64,000 bases of DNA from Thermoproteota archaeon (lineage in GTDB: Archaea > Korarchaeota > Korarchaeia > Korarchaeales > Korarchaeaceae), in assembly GCA_027491415.1 (NCBI GenBank), contig JAOZFH010000025.1, forward strand, positions 1 through 64,000, written 5' to 3'. Position 1 is the stretch's first letter, and each line of letters starts with the position of its first letter. The notes beneath the pieces are model-generated. The model ran no database searches and was not told the DNA's origin. It worked only from the letters and a program-made list of their open reading frames with translations. This document shows, piece by piece, positions 49,299 to 58,443 of the stretch. The translations under genes were made by a program, and so were the position numbers.

Positions 49299-50405
49299 TT
49301 GGCGCAGCCCATGCCCGAACCCTGTCCAGACGGGGTCGGCTCTCGAGTCAGGGCCAGCCTCCAAGAGCCCCTACCAGACGGCCGAGTCAGGTGTCTCGCC
49401 TGCCCGCGCTATTGCGTCATCCCCCCGGGCCTCAGGGGCGCCTGCGGGACGAAGGTGAACGTTGGCGGGACCCTCTGTGAGGTCAACTACTCCAGGGTCA
49501 GCTCGGTAGCCATGGATCCGATAGAGAAGAAACCCCTCTTCCACTTCTACCCCGGCTCGTGGGCATACAGCATAGGGACGGTTGGGTGCAACCTGTTCTG
49601 CGACCACTGTCAGAACTGGCAGATCTCCCAGCCCGGGGTGAGGCCCGAGGACTTCCCGTGGCTCAGGACGCTGACGCCGGAGGACGCCGTTCGGCAGGCG
49701 AGCGAGCTCGGGGCCGCTAGCATAGCCTACACGTACAACGAGCCCACCATAGTGAGCCTGGAGTGGGTTCTGGAGACCGCCAGGCTCGCCAGGAAGGCCG
49801 GGCTGAAGAACGTCAGCGTGACGAACGGGTACTGGAGCAGGGAGGCTAGGGAACTCCTCGCGCCGCTGATGGACGCGGCCAACGTCGACGTGAAGGCCTT
49901 CTCCGACGATTTCTACAGGAGGGTCACCAAGGTGACGTCCCTGAGGCCGGTCCTGGAGACCGTGGAGCACCTCAAGAGGGAGGGGGTGCACGTCGAACTC
50001 ACCTACCTCGTCATCCCCGGCCTGAACGACTCGGAGGAGGAGATAAGGTCGTTCGCGGGGTGGGTCGTCGAGCGCGTGGGGGACGACACCCCCGTGCACT
50101 TCTCTAGGTTCCACCCGGACTTCCGAATGCTCGACAGGCCGGCGACGCCCCTCAAGACCCTCGAGATGGCCCACCGCGTCGCCAGGGACGAGGGGCTCAA
50201 GTTCGTCTACCTCGGCAACGTGCCGGGAGACCCAAGGGAGCACACATACTGTCCCAGGTGCGGGGCCAGGGTGATAGAGAGGTACGGGTTCGACGTCCAC
50301 GGCTGCAGGCTCACCGAGGACGGGAGGTGCGCCAGCTGTGGAGAGCCCATCCCGATCGTCGGCGAGTGCAGGCGGTCCTCGGGGAGCTTCTACCTCGGCA
50401 TCTGA
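49299..50405 (+). CDS. amrS: AmmeMemoRadiSam-system-type radical SAM enzyme (PflA-like)
   Basis: The 368-aa protein has an N-terminal domain with CLACPRYC and GACGTK (four cysteines), then the radical-SAM motif GCNLFCDHCQNW (CxxxCxxC), YTYNEPTI, and a C-terminal ribbon (YCPRCGARVIER and CASCGEP). This matches the PflA-like/AmmeMemoRadiSam family, whose substrate is unknown; the usual partner Memo and AMMECR1 genes are not in the window. GTTAATAACT at 49271-49280 is the TATA box; start TTG 49299 or ATG 49311. Confidence 0.85.
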   Translation: MAQPMPEPCPDGVGSRVRASLQEPLPDGRVRCLACPRYCVIPPGLRGACGTKVNVGGTLCEVNYSRVSSVAMDPIEKKPLFHFYPGSWAYSIGTVGCNLFCDHCQNWQISQPGVRPEDFPWLRTLTPEDAVRQASELGAASIAYTYNEPTIVSLEWVLETARLARKAGLKNVSVTNGYWSREARELLAPLMDAANVDVKAFSDDFYRRVTKVTSLRPVLETVEHLKREGVHVELTYLVIPGLNDSEEEIRSFAGWVVERVGDDTPVHFSRFHPDFRMLDRPATPLKTLEMAHRVARDEGLKFVYLGNVPGDPREHTYCPRCGARVIERYGFDVHGCRLTEDGRCASCGEPIPIVGECRRSSGSFYLGI

Positions 50406-50418
50406 CCGAGGTGGCGGG

Positions 50419-51170
50419 GGCAGGCGGTCGGAGTGGGAGATCGGCGTTCCCACCCTGCTGGAGTCGCTGGGGGCGTTCCTCCTAGCAGCCCCCGCGGTCG
50501 TCTGGGTAGCCTCTAGGTTGATCCCGGGCCCGATAGCGGGAGGAGGTCCTTCCCTCGGATTCACGCTGGCCTCGGCGATGATATTTACCCTGGCGGCGCA
50601 CGAGGGGATTCTCGCGGCGCTCTACCGGCTGTCCGACTCTGGGGCGAAGTTCGGGGTCGGCACACACTACCTCTACGGGCCGCCACGCGGCCGGTCACCC
50701 GCGAGACCCTCCTGCTGGTCAGCTTGGCCCCGCTGGCGGCGATAAGCGCCGCCACGCTGGCCGTCGCACGGGCGTTTCCGAGCCACGCCGGGCTGCCCGC
50801 GGCGATCTTTGCCCTAAACGCCCTGGGATCGGTCGGGGACGTCGTGCTCGCGGTCAAGGCGCTCGGCTCTCCACCGGGGTCGCTGGTAGCGGACAGGGGA
50901 GACCGGTCCGTGGTCATCCCACCCGACGGTCAGTACGGGCCGCCGGGCTGGTGGGCATCTGTTGACGCCTTCCTAAGGATCTATCCGATCGCCCTCACCC
51001 TGTTGGGTGCTGCCCTGGCTCTGCTGGCCGGCGGCGCCACTCTGGAGTTTCGTAGGGACAGCGGGTTCCAGCTAGTCGTCGAGGTCGATCCCTCCGCGCT
51101 GGCGGTGGCAGTCATGATTTCCGTGGTGGCCGTCCCTGTGATCTCCACGCGGTCCGGCCAGGGCGGTTAA
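50419..51170 (+). pseudogene. DUF3267-like membrane protein with a frameshift
   Basis: Two frames fit one protein. The first (to about 50680) gives GVPTLLESLGAFLLAAP, a hydrophobic segment and LAAHEGILAALYRLSD, ending THYLYG; the second continues AATRPVTRETLLLVSLAPLAAIS and on to VGDVVLAVKALGSPPGSLVADRG. This matches DUF3267, where the joined sequence is normally continuous. One base appears lost near 50680 (TACGGGCCGCC). The metal motif HExxH is already degenerate (HEGIL). No standard start codon is in frame after the upstream stop, so it is likely decayed, or the frameshift is a sequencing error. Confidence 0.55.
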
Positions 51171-51203
51171 AAATCTGTGAGGGCCCCGGCAAGACCGATC
51201 GCC

Positions 51204-52481
51204 GTGGGTCGGACCGGCAGGGAGAGGAACGTCGTGGTCATCGCGCTAAGCTGGACTATGATGCGCCCGTTCGGAGCGGCCACGAGGACCTACTTCGCCC
51301 TCTACTTCCTGGAGTTCGGCGCCGACCCGGCAAGGATAGGCCTCATCACGATGGCGGGGTCGCTCACCGTCGCGATCTCGAGGCTGATCGGGGGATACCT
51401 AGCCGACGCCGTCGGCAGGAAGAGGCTCATCGTCTCGATGACCGCGGTCTACGCCTTCGCCTCCCTCCTGTACGCCCTGGCGAGGGACTGGACCTGGATA
51501 CTCGCCGCGGAGGTGATCTCGTCCGCCACCCTCCTCTACCAGCCGGCCATAGCCGCGATACTGGCCGACAGCCTGCCCTCCGAGGTCAGGGGCAGGGGGA
51601 TCTCGGCGGCTCGGACGGCCGCGACCCTCTCGTCCCTGGCTGGCCCTCCCCTCGCGGCCTTTCTGGTTGGTAGGATGGATCTCGTCCCTGCGGTCCGCCT
51701 CCTGTACGCCGCGAGGTCGGCAGCGGTGCTCGCGGCGGCGGTCGTGAGAATGACCCTCACGGAGACACTGAGACTGGAGGAGAGGAGGCCAATCAGCCTT
51801 CGGTCGATCTTGGAGGATTACAGGAGAGCCGTGATCTGGCTTAAGGGTGATCTAGGGAGGTTGATCGCCGTGAACTCGGCCGCCATGGGATCCTACAGCC
51901 TGGCGGAGCCGTTCATACAGATCTTCGCGGTCAAGGAGATCGGAATAGATCCGGAACTCTGGGGGCTTATCTCAACGGTCGTGCGGGCCGAGATCCTCGC
52001 GAGCATCAACCTCTCAGGATACATCGCCGACAAGCTGGGAAGGAACATATCCCTGGCCCTCGGGTACGGCTCCGGCGCCGCCGGAATGCTAATGCTCCTG
52101 ATGTCCCCGCCGGGCTCCGGCGCTTGGGTCCTGGTGTCCCAGCTTGTGTACGCCGCCTTTGCCTCGTGGCCAGCTAGGTTCGCCCTGTTCGCGGATCTTA
52201 CGCCGGCGGAGACCAGGGGGAGGCTCACGGCGGTCAGGGGGCTCGTGGAGAACCTGTCCTCCAGCGCGGCCTCAGCGGCGGGCGGCGTGCTCTACTCTAT
52301 CTCCCCCATTGCAGACCTGGGGCTGGCTTCCGTGGGCCTCACTCTCACGGCGCTGGCCGCCCTTAGAATCCTCCCGAAGGTAGGCAGGCTTCCCGATCGG
52401 GCTACGGCCGAGATATCTGATTTAGAGCCAGCAGTTGTTCCTGGGTCAGCCTCCAACCTAGAGCCCCCGAGTTCTCCCTGA
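51204..52481 (+). CDS. MFS transporter, copy 1
   Basis: The 425-aa protein has twelve membrane segments and the loop 2-3 motif GGYLADAVGRKRLIV. It is closely related to the protein at 53306: ALYFLEFGADPARIG, ARDWTWILAAEV and EFWGLISTVV-like segments recur in both. GTG 51204 matches the N-terminal length of that relative and lies downstream of TTAAAAAT (51167-51174). Substrate unknown. The C-terminal 26 residues overlap the convergent aldo/keto reductase gene and are hydrophilic (PAVVPGSASNLEPPSSP). Confidence 0.85.
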   Translation: MGRTGRERNVVVIALSWTMMRPFGAATRTYFALYFLEFGADPARIGLITMAGSLTVAISRLIGGYLADAVGRKRLIVSMTAVYAFASLLYALARDWTWILAAEVISSATLLYQPAIAAILADSLPSEVRGRGISAARTAATLSSLAGPPLAAFLVGRMDLVPAVRLLYAARSAAVLAAAVVRMTLTETLRLEERRPISLRSILEDYRRAVIWLKGDLGRLIAVNSAAMGSYSLAEPFIQIFAVKEIGIDPELWGLISTVVRAEILASINLSGYIADKLGRNISLALGYGSGAAGMLMLLMSPPGSGAWVLVSQLVYAAFASWPARFALFADLTPAETRGRLTAVRGLVENLSSSAASAAGGVLYSISPIADLGLASVGLTLTALAALRILPKVGRLPDRATAEISDLEPAVVPGSASNLEPPSSP

Positions 52482-53211
52482 CGTGCTCCACCCTCGCGGC
52501 CTTGGGGATGGCCGCGACCTTGGGCTTGGATATCAGCCAGTTTAGGGCCACCTGAGCCGGGGTCCTCCCCACGGCGCGCGCCACCTCTGCCAGTGCCCTT
52601 GGGGGGTCCACCGCCAGGCGCCCCTTCTCGAGCGGCGTGTAGGCCAAGATCAGGACCCCCTCCCGCTGACAGAATGGGAGGAGGTCTCTCTCAATCCTCC
52701 TGTCGATCAGGCTGTATCGGACCTGGTTTGCGGCTATCTCAACCTCCCTGGTGGCCTCCATGGCCCGCTTAAGGAGTGGGAGGTCGAAGTTGCTCACCCC
52801 TATGTTCCTGACCTTCCCCTCCACCACCAGCTCCTCCATGGCCCGGATCGTCTCCTCTATCGGCACCTCAGGGTTAGGCCAGTGCACTAGGTACAGGTCG
52901 ATGTACCCGACCCCCAGCCTCTCGAGGCTCCCCTGGGCGGCCCTCAGCAGAGCTCGCCTGCTCAGGTTGGTGCTCCACACCTTGGTCACCACAAAGTACT
53001 CCTCCCTGTCGAAGGGCCTGAGCGCCTCGCCGACTATTCTCTCGACCCTCCCCCAGCCGTACATCTCGGCCGTGTCGATGAGCCCCATACCGAGGTCGAC
53101 AGCCAGTCTTATGGCCTCAATCGCCGCCTGCGGGTTCTCCTCCATGCGATAGGTACCGATCCCGAGCTTGGGGATTCTGTCCCCGGTGCCCTTGAGCCTC
53201 TCCCACTCCAT
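52402..53211 (-). CDS. Aldo/keto reductase
   Basis: The 269-aa TIM-barrel protein has GTYRMEENPQAA, DTAEMYGWG (catalytic Asp and Tyr), VTKVW (Lys), YLVHWPNPEVP (His), GVSNFDL and the C-terminal IPKAARVEHVREN motif. It reduces aldehydes or ketones with NADPH. It is convergent with the first MFS gene (80 bp overlap) and divergent from the second. ATG 53211 is preferred over the long upstream frame, and GGGGTGG lies directly before it. The substrate is unknown. Placement between two related transporters could mean they handle a related compound. Confidence 0.88.
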   Translation of the reverse strand: MEWERLKGTGDRIPKLGIGTYRMEENPQAAIEAIRLAVDLGMGLIDTAEMYGWGRVERIVGEALRPFDREEYFVVTKVWSTNLSRRALLRAAQGSLERLGVGYIDLYLVHWPNPEVPIEETIRAMEELVVEGKVRNIGVSNFDLPLLKRAMEATREVEIAANQVRYSLIDRRIERDLLPFCQREGVLILAYTPLEKGRLAVDPPRALAEVARAVGRTPAQVALNWLISKPKVAAIPKAARVEHVRENSGALGWRLTQEQLLALNQISRP

Positions 53212-53305
53212 CACCCCACCCCTTCGGCCCCCCGCTAAAACCCCATCCCCCGGCCTCTGACGGACTTTCGTTTGAATTTTTAACTCGGCTCGCACGGCAC
53301 AGCCC

Positions 53306-54517
53306 GTGTCCCGGGAAGTGGCAAAGCGGAACATGACCATCATGGCGATCACGTGGGCCATGATGGGCCCCTTCTCCGCCGCCACTAGGGTTTACTCATC
53401 CCTATACTTCCTAGAACTCGGCGCAGGGGCGGCAGAGGTCGGCATCATATCCATGGCCGGCCTCGTGACTCTCGGCTTCTCGAGGCTCATCGGAGGATAC
53501 CTGGCTGACGCCGTCGGCAGAAAGAGGATAATCGTCCCCATGACCATGATCTACGGTGTGGCGTCGGTCCTATACGCCGTGGCGAGGGACTGGACCTGGA
53601 TACTCGCGGCCTCCGTGCTCTCCTCTCTGGCCCTCCTGTACCAGCCGGCTATCCAAGCGATACTGGCCGACACGCTGCCGCCCGAGGTGAGGGGGAGGGG
53701 CCTCTCCCTCGCTAACATGGTCTCCCAGCTAGCCAGTCTAGCTGGCCCCCCGCTCGCGACGCTCTTGGTGGCTCGGATGCCCCTCGCCAGGGCCATGAGG
53801 ATCCTCTACGCAGCCAACGCCGCCGCGATATTCGGGGCCGGGATAGTGAGGATGGCCTTCGTTGAGACGCTGAAGGAGAGGGTAAGGCCTAACTTCAGGG
53901 ACGCCCTTCGGGGGTACGTCAGCGCCATCAGGGAGCTGCGCGGCGACCTGGGCAAGCTCATCTTGGTCTCCTCGCTGGCCCCGGCGTTCTACCAGATGGC
54001 ATTTCCCTTCGTCCAGATATACGCCGTGAGGGAGCTCGGAGTGTCTGAGGAGTTCTGGGGGCTGATCTCCACGGTCGTGTCCGTCGAGTCCGTCGCGTCC
54101 ATGCTCGCGTCGGGCTACCTCACCGACAGGATCGGCAGGAATCTGACCCTAGCCCTGGGGTACGGCTCCGGCTCACTAGGCCTCGCCATTCTGGCCCTCT
54201 CCCCGCCGGGTGAGCCGTACCTAGTCCTGCTCTCGCAGGTGGTGGTCGCCGCCTTCGCCTCCTGGCCCGCGAGCTTTGCGCTCATGGCCGACCTAACGCC
54301 GATCAGGCTCAGGGGCAAGATAATGGCCATAAGGGGAATGATACAGGGCAACCTATCCGGTCTCGGCTCCGGCCTGGGGGGCGCCCTGTACGAGGTGAAC
54401 CCCGCCCTTCCGATCGCTGCCGCCGCGGCGGGCCTCTTGCCGCTGGTGGTGATCTCAGCCAAGTGGCTGCCGGCCGGCGCCATCGAGAATGGGAAAGTTC
54501 GTAACGTAAACCATTAA
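53306..54517 (+). CDS. MFS transporter, copy 2
   Basis: The 403-aa protein is a paralogue of the one at 51204, with twelve helices and GGYLADAVGRKRIIVPM in the 2-3 loop. Shared stretches include YFLELGAG, WTWILAASVLSS, LLYQPAI and GLISTVVSVES. Both genes flank an aldo/keto reductase, which suggests a duplication. GTG 53306 is chosen with GAATTTTTAAC (about 53273-53283) as TATA box. The substrate is unknown; export of a metabolite is typical of the family. Confidence 0.87.
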   Translation: MSREVAKRNMTIMAITWAMMGPFSAATRVYSSLYFLELGAGAAEVGIISMAGLVTLGFSRLIGGYLADAVGRKRIIVPMTMIYGVASVLYAVARDWTWILAASVLSSLALLYQPAIQAILADTLPPEVRGRGLSLANMVSQLASLAGPPLATLLVARMPLARAMRILYAANAAAIFGAGIVRMAFVETLKERVRPNFRDALRGYVSAIRELRGDLGKLILVSSLAPAFYQMAFPFVQIYAVRELGVSEEFWGLISTVVSVESVASMLASGYLTDRIGRNLTLALGYGSGSLGLAILALSPPGEPYLVLLSQVVVAAFASWPASFALMADLTPIRLRGKIMAIRGMIQGNLSGLGSGLGGALYEVNPALPIAAAAAGLLPLVVISAKWLPAGAIENGKVRNVNH

Positions 54518-54552
54518 ACGGAAGCTCTCGCGGTCCCCTTTGGGAGTACGCT

Positions 54553-54891
54553 TTGAGCGCCCCGGGGGCAAGGGAGATCACCTGCCCGATATGCGGTCAG
54601 AGGCACAGGCCTCCCCTCACTAAGGGGTGGAACTTCGTCCCCTGCAGCCAGGACCACGGCATAGTGGTCTTCGTGGACTCTGGCGGAAGCGTCAGGGAGG
54701 TCCACGGGGCCTCCCTCTCGAAGGCCGCGAGCGACCTCGTGCTGGAGGAGGGAAAGCTCCACCTCGTCCCCAAGTGGATAAATGTGGACAGGATAAGGGC
54801 GGTCATCGAGGGCAAGGCGAGCCCCACCGAGGCAGACAGGGCTGGGATCTCCCTGCTCCTCAACCTGGGGATCTTGAAGAGGAGGGCGTAG
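54553..54891 (+). CDS. Small zinc-ribbon-like protein
   Basis: The 112-aa protein starts with ITCPICGQRHRPPLTKGWNFVPCSQDHGIVVFVD, where Cys-Cys-Cys and His residues could hold one zinc. A helical part follows (KLHLVPKWINVDRIRAVIEGKASPTEADRAGISLLLNLGIL). I do not know the family. TTG 54553 is the start. It is followed after 30 bp by the methyltransferase-like gene in the same direction and may be cotranscribed. A nucleic-acid or protein-binding role is inferred only from the ribbon. Confidence 0.5.
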   Translation: MSAPGAREITCPICGQRHRPPLTKGWNFVPCSQDHGIVVFVDSGGSVREVHGASLSKAASDLVLEEGKLHLVPKWINVDRIRAVIEGKASPTEADRAGISLLLNLGILKRRA

Positions 54892-54921
54892 GTCTTATGG
54901 TGATCTCGAGGGGGTGTTAGT

Positions 54922-55944
54922 TTGGCCCGCCACGCCCTTGCGAAGCTCCTGTCCAAGCTCTCCGGGACGGCCGGGGGGGCTAGAGTTCCCTCCCACGTCC
55001 AAAAGGCCGCCTCGGAGGTCCTGGAGATCTGCGAGTACAGGCTGGTCCTCACGCTGGACTCGATGGGGTTCTTTAGGGATGTGGAGGGAATCAGCCCGGC
55101 CGAGGCGTCCCTGAAGTTCGCCGACAGGTCCCTCTTCTTCTCAATCATGGAGATCCTATCGCAGCTGGGGTACGTCTCCGTGAGAAGGGGATTTGGCTTC
55201 ATGGACGGCAGGATTCGGCAGGTTCACGACCTTCCCCCCTCCCCAATGGCCACTACGCCCGAGGCCATCGAGTTCGACTCCGTCTTCGCGGAGATAATCT
55301 CCTCCCTGCCGGACGCTCTGAAGGAGGGGAAGAGGAGCCTCCACGTCGCTTCATCGGAGAACAAGGCCCTCCTGGCCAAGATGTACGACTCAGAGGTCTT
55401 CAAGACCCTCCTCACGCTGGAGGTCAAGTCCCTGGGGATCTCCGACGTCCCGCCGCACGGGTTCATAGTCTCCCTCGGCCCCGGCGTCGGGGCCGAGCTG
55501 CCAACCGTCCTCCTGGAGTCTGACGCCAGGGTGATATCGGTGTTGAGCAGCGAGGACGACGCGAGAATCGCCGAGCTGACGCTGTCCGGCCTGGGCCTCC
55601 TCAGCGATCAGGTCATGTTCGTGGTTGGTCAGCCGGAGAGGCTCCACAGGATAATAGAGGAGGCCAAGACCGGCCCCGTCGACGCGGTCGTGGTGGTCCA
55701 CTCGCTCCACTGGTCCAACGCGCCAGAGGCCTGCCTCAGAAACGCGTCGAAGGTGTCTCGGAGGGTTATGGTATCCCAGCCCGTCCTCAGCGAGGCGACC
55801 TGGCCTCTATCCATAGCGAGCTACCTGCTGGGATCGAACATCCTCCCGAAGCCCGACCAGATAGACTTCTGGGTGAACTCCGCCGGGCTGTCCGGGAGGA
55901 CCCTGATGACGAACCCGATTTACTTGGCCCAGCTCGTGAGGTGA
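54922..55944 (+). CDS. Methyltransferase-like protein with N-terminal helical domain
   Basis: The 340-aa protein looks like an O-methyltransferase. A winged-helix-like N-terminal dimerisation part (ILSQLGYVSVRRGFGFMDG) is followed by a Rossmann-like region FIVSLGPGVGAELP, ARVISVLSSEDDARIAEL and DAVVVVHSLHWSNAPEACLRNASKVSRRVMVSQPV, like motifs I to V of SAM-dependent enzymes. The glycine motif reads GPGVGAE instead of DxGxGxG, so SAM binding is not certain. TTG 54922 has GGGGGTG upstream. Substrate unknown. Confidence 0.5.
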   Translation: MARHALAKLLSKLSGTAGGARVPSHVQKAASEVLEICEYRLVLTLDSMGFFRDVEGISPAEASLKFADRSLFFSIMEILSQLGYVSVRRGFGFMDGRIRQVHDLPPSPMATTPEAIEFDSVFAEIISSLPDALKEGKRSLHVASSENKALLAKMYDSEVFKTLLTLEVKSLGISDVPPHGFIVSLGPGVGAELPTVLLESDARVISVLSSEDDARIAELTLSGLGLLSDQVMFVVGQPERLHRIIEEAKTGPVDAVVVVHSLHWSNAPEACLRNASKVSRRVMVSQPVLSEATWPLSIASYLLGSNILPKPDQIDFWVNSAGLSGRTLMTNPIYLAQLVR

Positions 55945-56073
55945 TGGGAGAGATTTCGGGACGCTTCAGCATCCAGATCCAGTCTTAACTCATCTCTCCG
56001 ACGGGTATACCGGAGTATGAAACTTGCGAGGGGCCAATTATATCTCGGCGGCCGCGCTTCGGCGGGGAGCGCG

Positions 56074-56544
56074 TTGAGGCGGCTCAAGGTCATCTTCGCG
56101 GGCGAGTCAGAGGTGGGTAAGACCAGCGTGGCCGCGGCCATCTCGGCTGCCGGCCTGGCCAGCGGCGGGCCAACGATAGGGGCCGACTTCTTCGTCTCGG
56201 GTCCAGACGGGGTCAGGGCCGTGATCTTCGACCTGGCCGGGCAGGACCGCTTCGCGCCGCTGGCCCCGCTGCTCTCGCGCGGCGCGAGGATCGTCGTCCT
56301 CATATTCGATGTCTCCAGGCCGGAGACCCTGTTGGCAATTCCGGATTGGGCCGAGAGGGTCCTCAGCGGGACGGAGGACGCGAAGGTGATCCTAGTGGGG
56401 AACAAGCTCGACGCGGGTCTCCGAGTGACGCCGGAGGACATCGCGTCCGTGGCGGCGGCGGTCGGCGCCCACAGGGTCATCCTGACGAGCGCTTCCACGG
56501 GATTCGGACTCAATGAACTCAGAAAGGAGCTCTTAGAGGCCTGA
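56074..56544 (+). CDS. Small Ras-like GTPase
   Basis: The 156-aa protein is a minimal GTPase: G1 GESEVGKTS (10-18), G2 Thr in GPTIGADFF, G3 DLAGQD (53-58), G4 NKLD (110-113) and G5 SAS near residue 136. This set is complete, with a true NKxD, unlike the GTPase at 41437. It resembles eukaryote-like Rab/Arf-family GTPases of archaea. TTG 56074 gives MRRLKVIFAGES, with AATTATATC (56036-56044) upstream as TATA box; an upstream ATG 56017 would add 19 unlikely residues. No regulator is adjacent. Confidence 0.82.
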   Translation: MRRLKVIFAGESEVGKTSVAAAISAAGLASGGPTIGADFFVSGPDGVRAVIFDLAGQDRFAPLAPLLSRGARIVVLIFDVSRPETLLAIPDWAERVLSGTEDAKVILVGNKLDAGLRVTPEDIASVAAAVGAHRVILTSASTGFGLNELRKELLEA

Positions 56545-56591
56545 CGAGATCTTGGGCTAAACCTATAATGCGGGCGGGGGAAGGTGGAGGG

Positions 56592-56897
56592 ATGAGGGGC
56601 ACCCTCGCCCTCATGACCCTTGGCGCCCTGCTCATCGCCGCCCTGGTGGTGGGCTTCTCACTGCTGAAGCTCTTGGCAATCTTGGCGGGGGTGGGGTTCC
56701 TCTCCGGGGCGGCGTTCGGCGCCGCCTCCTCATCGGGCGGCCTCTCCCGGAGGGTGAAGTGGGCCCTGAAGGGCGGCCTGATTCTGGGGATTCTGATACC
56801 GGCGGCCGCGGCCCTCGCTATTCCGCTGGCTGCCGCCGGGCTGGTCATCGCGGCCGCCGGCGAGATCCTGTCTGCCCTCGACGAAGGCGGAGCTTGA
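56592..56897 (+). CDS. Small membrane protein with Gly/Ala-rich helices
   Basis: The 101-aa protein has three predicted membrane segments (LMTLGALLIAALVVGF, LLAILAGVGFLSGAAFGAA and ILGILIPAAAALAIPLAAAGLVIA) separated by a basic loop (SRRVKWALKG). There is no recognised family. CTATAATG at 56561-56568 is 24-31 bp upstream of ATG 56592, so the mRNA is probably leaderless. It overlaps the convergent phosphatase gene by 53 bp. Function unknown. Confidence 0.5.
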   Translation: MRGTLALMTLGALLIAALVVGFSLLKLLAILAGVGFLSGAAFGAASSSGGLSRRVKWALKGGLILGILIPAAAALAIPLAAAGLVIAAAGEILSALDEGGA

Positions 56898-57471
56898 CCT
56901 GACTCCAAAACTCCCGCAGCTTGGACGGCTCCCTTGGGGGGTTGAGGAACACCGAGAGCGGTATGTCGCCCGTCGCCGCGGCGAGGGAGAACGCCTCGAC
57001 GGTTCTGACGGCCTCTTCCTGATCCCAGCTCTCCACGGCGCCGGGACGAACCCTCCTTACCTTCTCTATAGCCGCGCTGGCCGTCATGCCCCTCGTGAAG
57101 ACGAGGTAGGCGGCCGCGAACATGCCCGACCTCCCCCTGCCAGCGAGGCAGTGGACCCCTAGCGGCCTCCCCATCGAGACGACCCTCCTCGCCCACAGGA
57201 GGGCGTTGATCAGCTCCTCGGGCTCCGGAGACCTCCTGGTCTCCGTCGGAAGGAAGTACGGCCAGACGTCGTTGTCGAGCATGGCCCTAGCGAATAGGAG
57301 CACGTTTCCCCAGTACGTGAGGATCTCCCTCCCAGTCGCTAGGGACACGACCGCCCTGACTCCCTGGAGCCTGAGCTTCCTGATGGCCTCCCTGTCCACC
57401 GGAAAGCCGCAGATGGCCAGTTCGCCCGGGATCACCCAGAGGACCCACAAGGACCTCCACCCGCCTACCAC
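56845..57471 (-). CDS. Dual-specificity protein phosphatase
   Basis: The 208-aa protein has the tyrosine phosphatase signature HCLAGRGRSG (HCxxGxxR), with the catalytic Cys and Arg, and an upstream Asp in RAMLDNDVWPYF or a nearby loop as general acid. It removes phosphate from phospho-Ser/Thr/Tyr. GTG 57471 overlaps the GNAT gene stop (57465) by 7 bp, so it is translationally coupled to that gene. The basic C-terminus (RLRRGQTGSRRRPR) is unusual. Its target is unknown. Confidence 0.82.
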   Translation of the reverse strand: MVGGWRSLWVLWVIPGELAICGFPVDREAIRKLRLQGVRAVVSLATGREILTYWGNVLLFARAMLDNDVWPYFLPTETRRSPEPEELINALLWARRVVSMGRPLGVHCLAGRGRSGMFAAAYLVFTRGMTASAAIEKVRRVRPGAVESWDQEEAVRTVEAFSLAAATGDIPLSVFLNPPREPSKLREFWSQVKLRLRRGQTGSRRRPR

Positions 57472-58352
57472 CAGGGGGCGCTGGAGAGGACCTCCTCTAG
57501 GCTGGCCCTCACGAACACGTGGAAGCACCTGCGCCTCTTGCGGTCCTGAGCCAGATCCACGTCCAAGAACCCTAGCCCCATCAACTTCTCAAAGACCTCC
57601 GCCGTCGCGGCCCTCCACTCTCGGAGTAAATCCAGCCTTCCCTCCCTCCTGTACTCTGAGACGCTCCAGGGGATCTCGACGAGGGCCAGCTCGGCCTTCG
57701 ACCTCACTCCGAGCACCCTTGGCCTCCTCAGCCGGTCCCCCTCTGGCCGAGAGTCCAGGCAGACGACGGCCCCCCTGTCCAGGAGTTCGCCCGGCGTCGG
57801 CGGGGGTCTCTCGGCGGCCGTGATCGCCCTCACCCTCTCCGAGTCCAGGAACCACTCCGCCACGACCCTGTCGGAGGGGATTCCCCTGTTCACCTCGTCA
57901 AGCATCTCCCCGTAGTAGCTCCTCACGTACGTCCTTATGACGACGCCCAGCTTTCCCAGGTTGAGCCTCGAGTTTCCGCGCTGCAGGGGGTCGAAGGTCC
58001 ACTCTATGAGCCTCAGACCCCTAGAGAGGGCCGCCTCTCTCTGGGCCATCTTCAGCCTGAACCCGACCCCCCTCCCCTGCCACTCGGGCACGACCCCCAT
58101 CATGTGCGAGTAGTGATACGGGCCCTCCGGCCCTAGACCGGTGAACCCGAAGACGAATCCGATCAGCCTTCCAGAAGACGGCTCGAACGCCCCCAGCACC
58201 ACCCCCCCATTTTTGGCAGCGGCTATCAAAACGTGGGCGGGGACGCGCTCGATCTCGGGCATCCCCCAAGCGAGTTCTTGAACCTTCACCGCATCCTCAA
58301 ATTCCTCGTACCGCAGGAGCGGGCGAACGACCACCTCCTCGCGTTCGGCCAT
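57465..58352 (-). CDS. GNAT-family N-acetyltransferase
   Basis: The 295-aa protein has an N-terminal GNAT domain (VVVRPLLRYEEFEDAVKVQELAWGM, then HYSHMMGVVPEWQGRGVGFRLKMAQREAAL, with the acetyl-CoA binding QGRGVG motif). About 130 C-terminal residues follow (RAITAAERPPPTPGELLDRGAVVCLD and beyond) that fit the COG3375-like family. It transfers acetyl to an unknown acceptor. ATG 58352 gives MAEREEVVVRPL. It is followed by the overlapping phosphatase. A role in protein modification is possible but not shown. Confidence 0.78.
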   Translation of the reverse strand: MAEREEVVVRPLLRYEEFEDAVKVQELAWGMPEIERVPAHVLIAAAKNGGVVLGAFEPSSGRLIGFVFGFTGLGPEGPYHYSHMMGVVPEWQGRGVGFRLKMAQREAALSRGLRLIEWTFDPLQRGNSRLNLGKLGVVIRTYVRSYYGEMLDEVNRGIPSDRVVAEWFLDSERVRAITAAERPPPTPGELLDRGAVVCLDSRPEGDRLRRPRVLGVRSKAELALVEIPWSVSEYRREGRLDLLREWRAATAEVFEKLMGLGFLDVDLAQDRKRRRCFHVFVRASLEEVLSSAPWW

Positions 58353-58443
58353 CCGGCTCGTCCCTCCCAGAGATGGGAGTCCCGTGGGCAGCGCGTGGGT
58401 TCTGGTAGACGGCGGCCGGGTTTCCTCAAATCTTTCGGTGGAG

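Noticed and set aside
54922-55944. Naming this gene as a specific O-methyltransferase
   Set aside because: The SAM-binding motif is incomplete (GPGVGAE), so only the general fold can be proposed.
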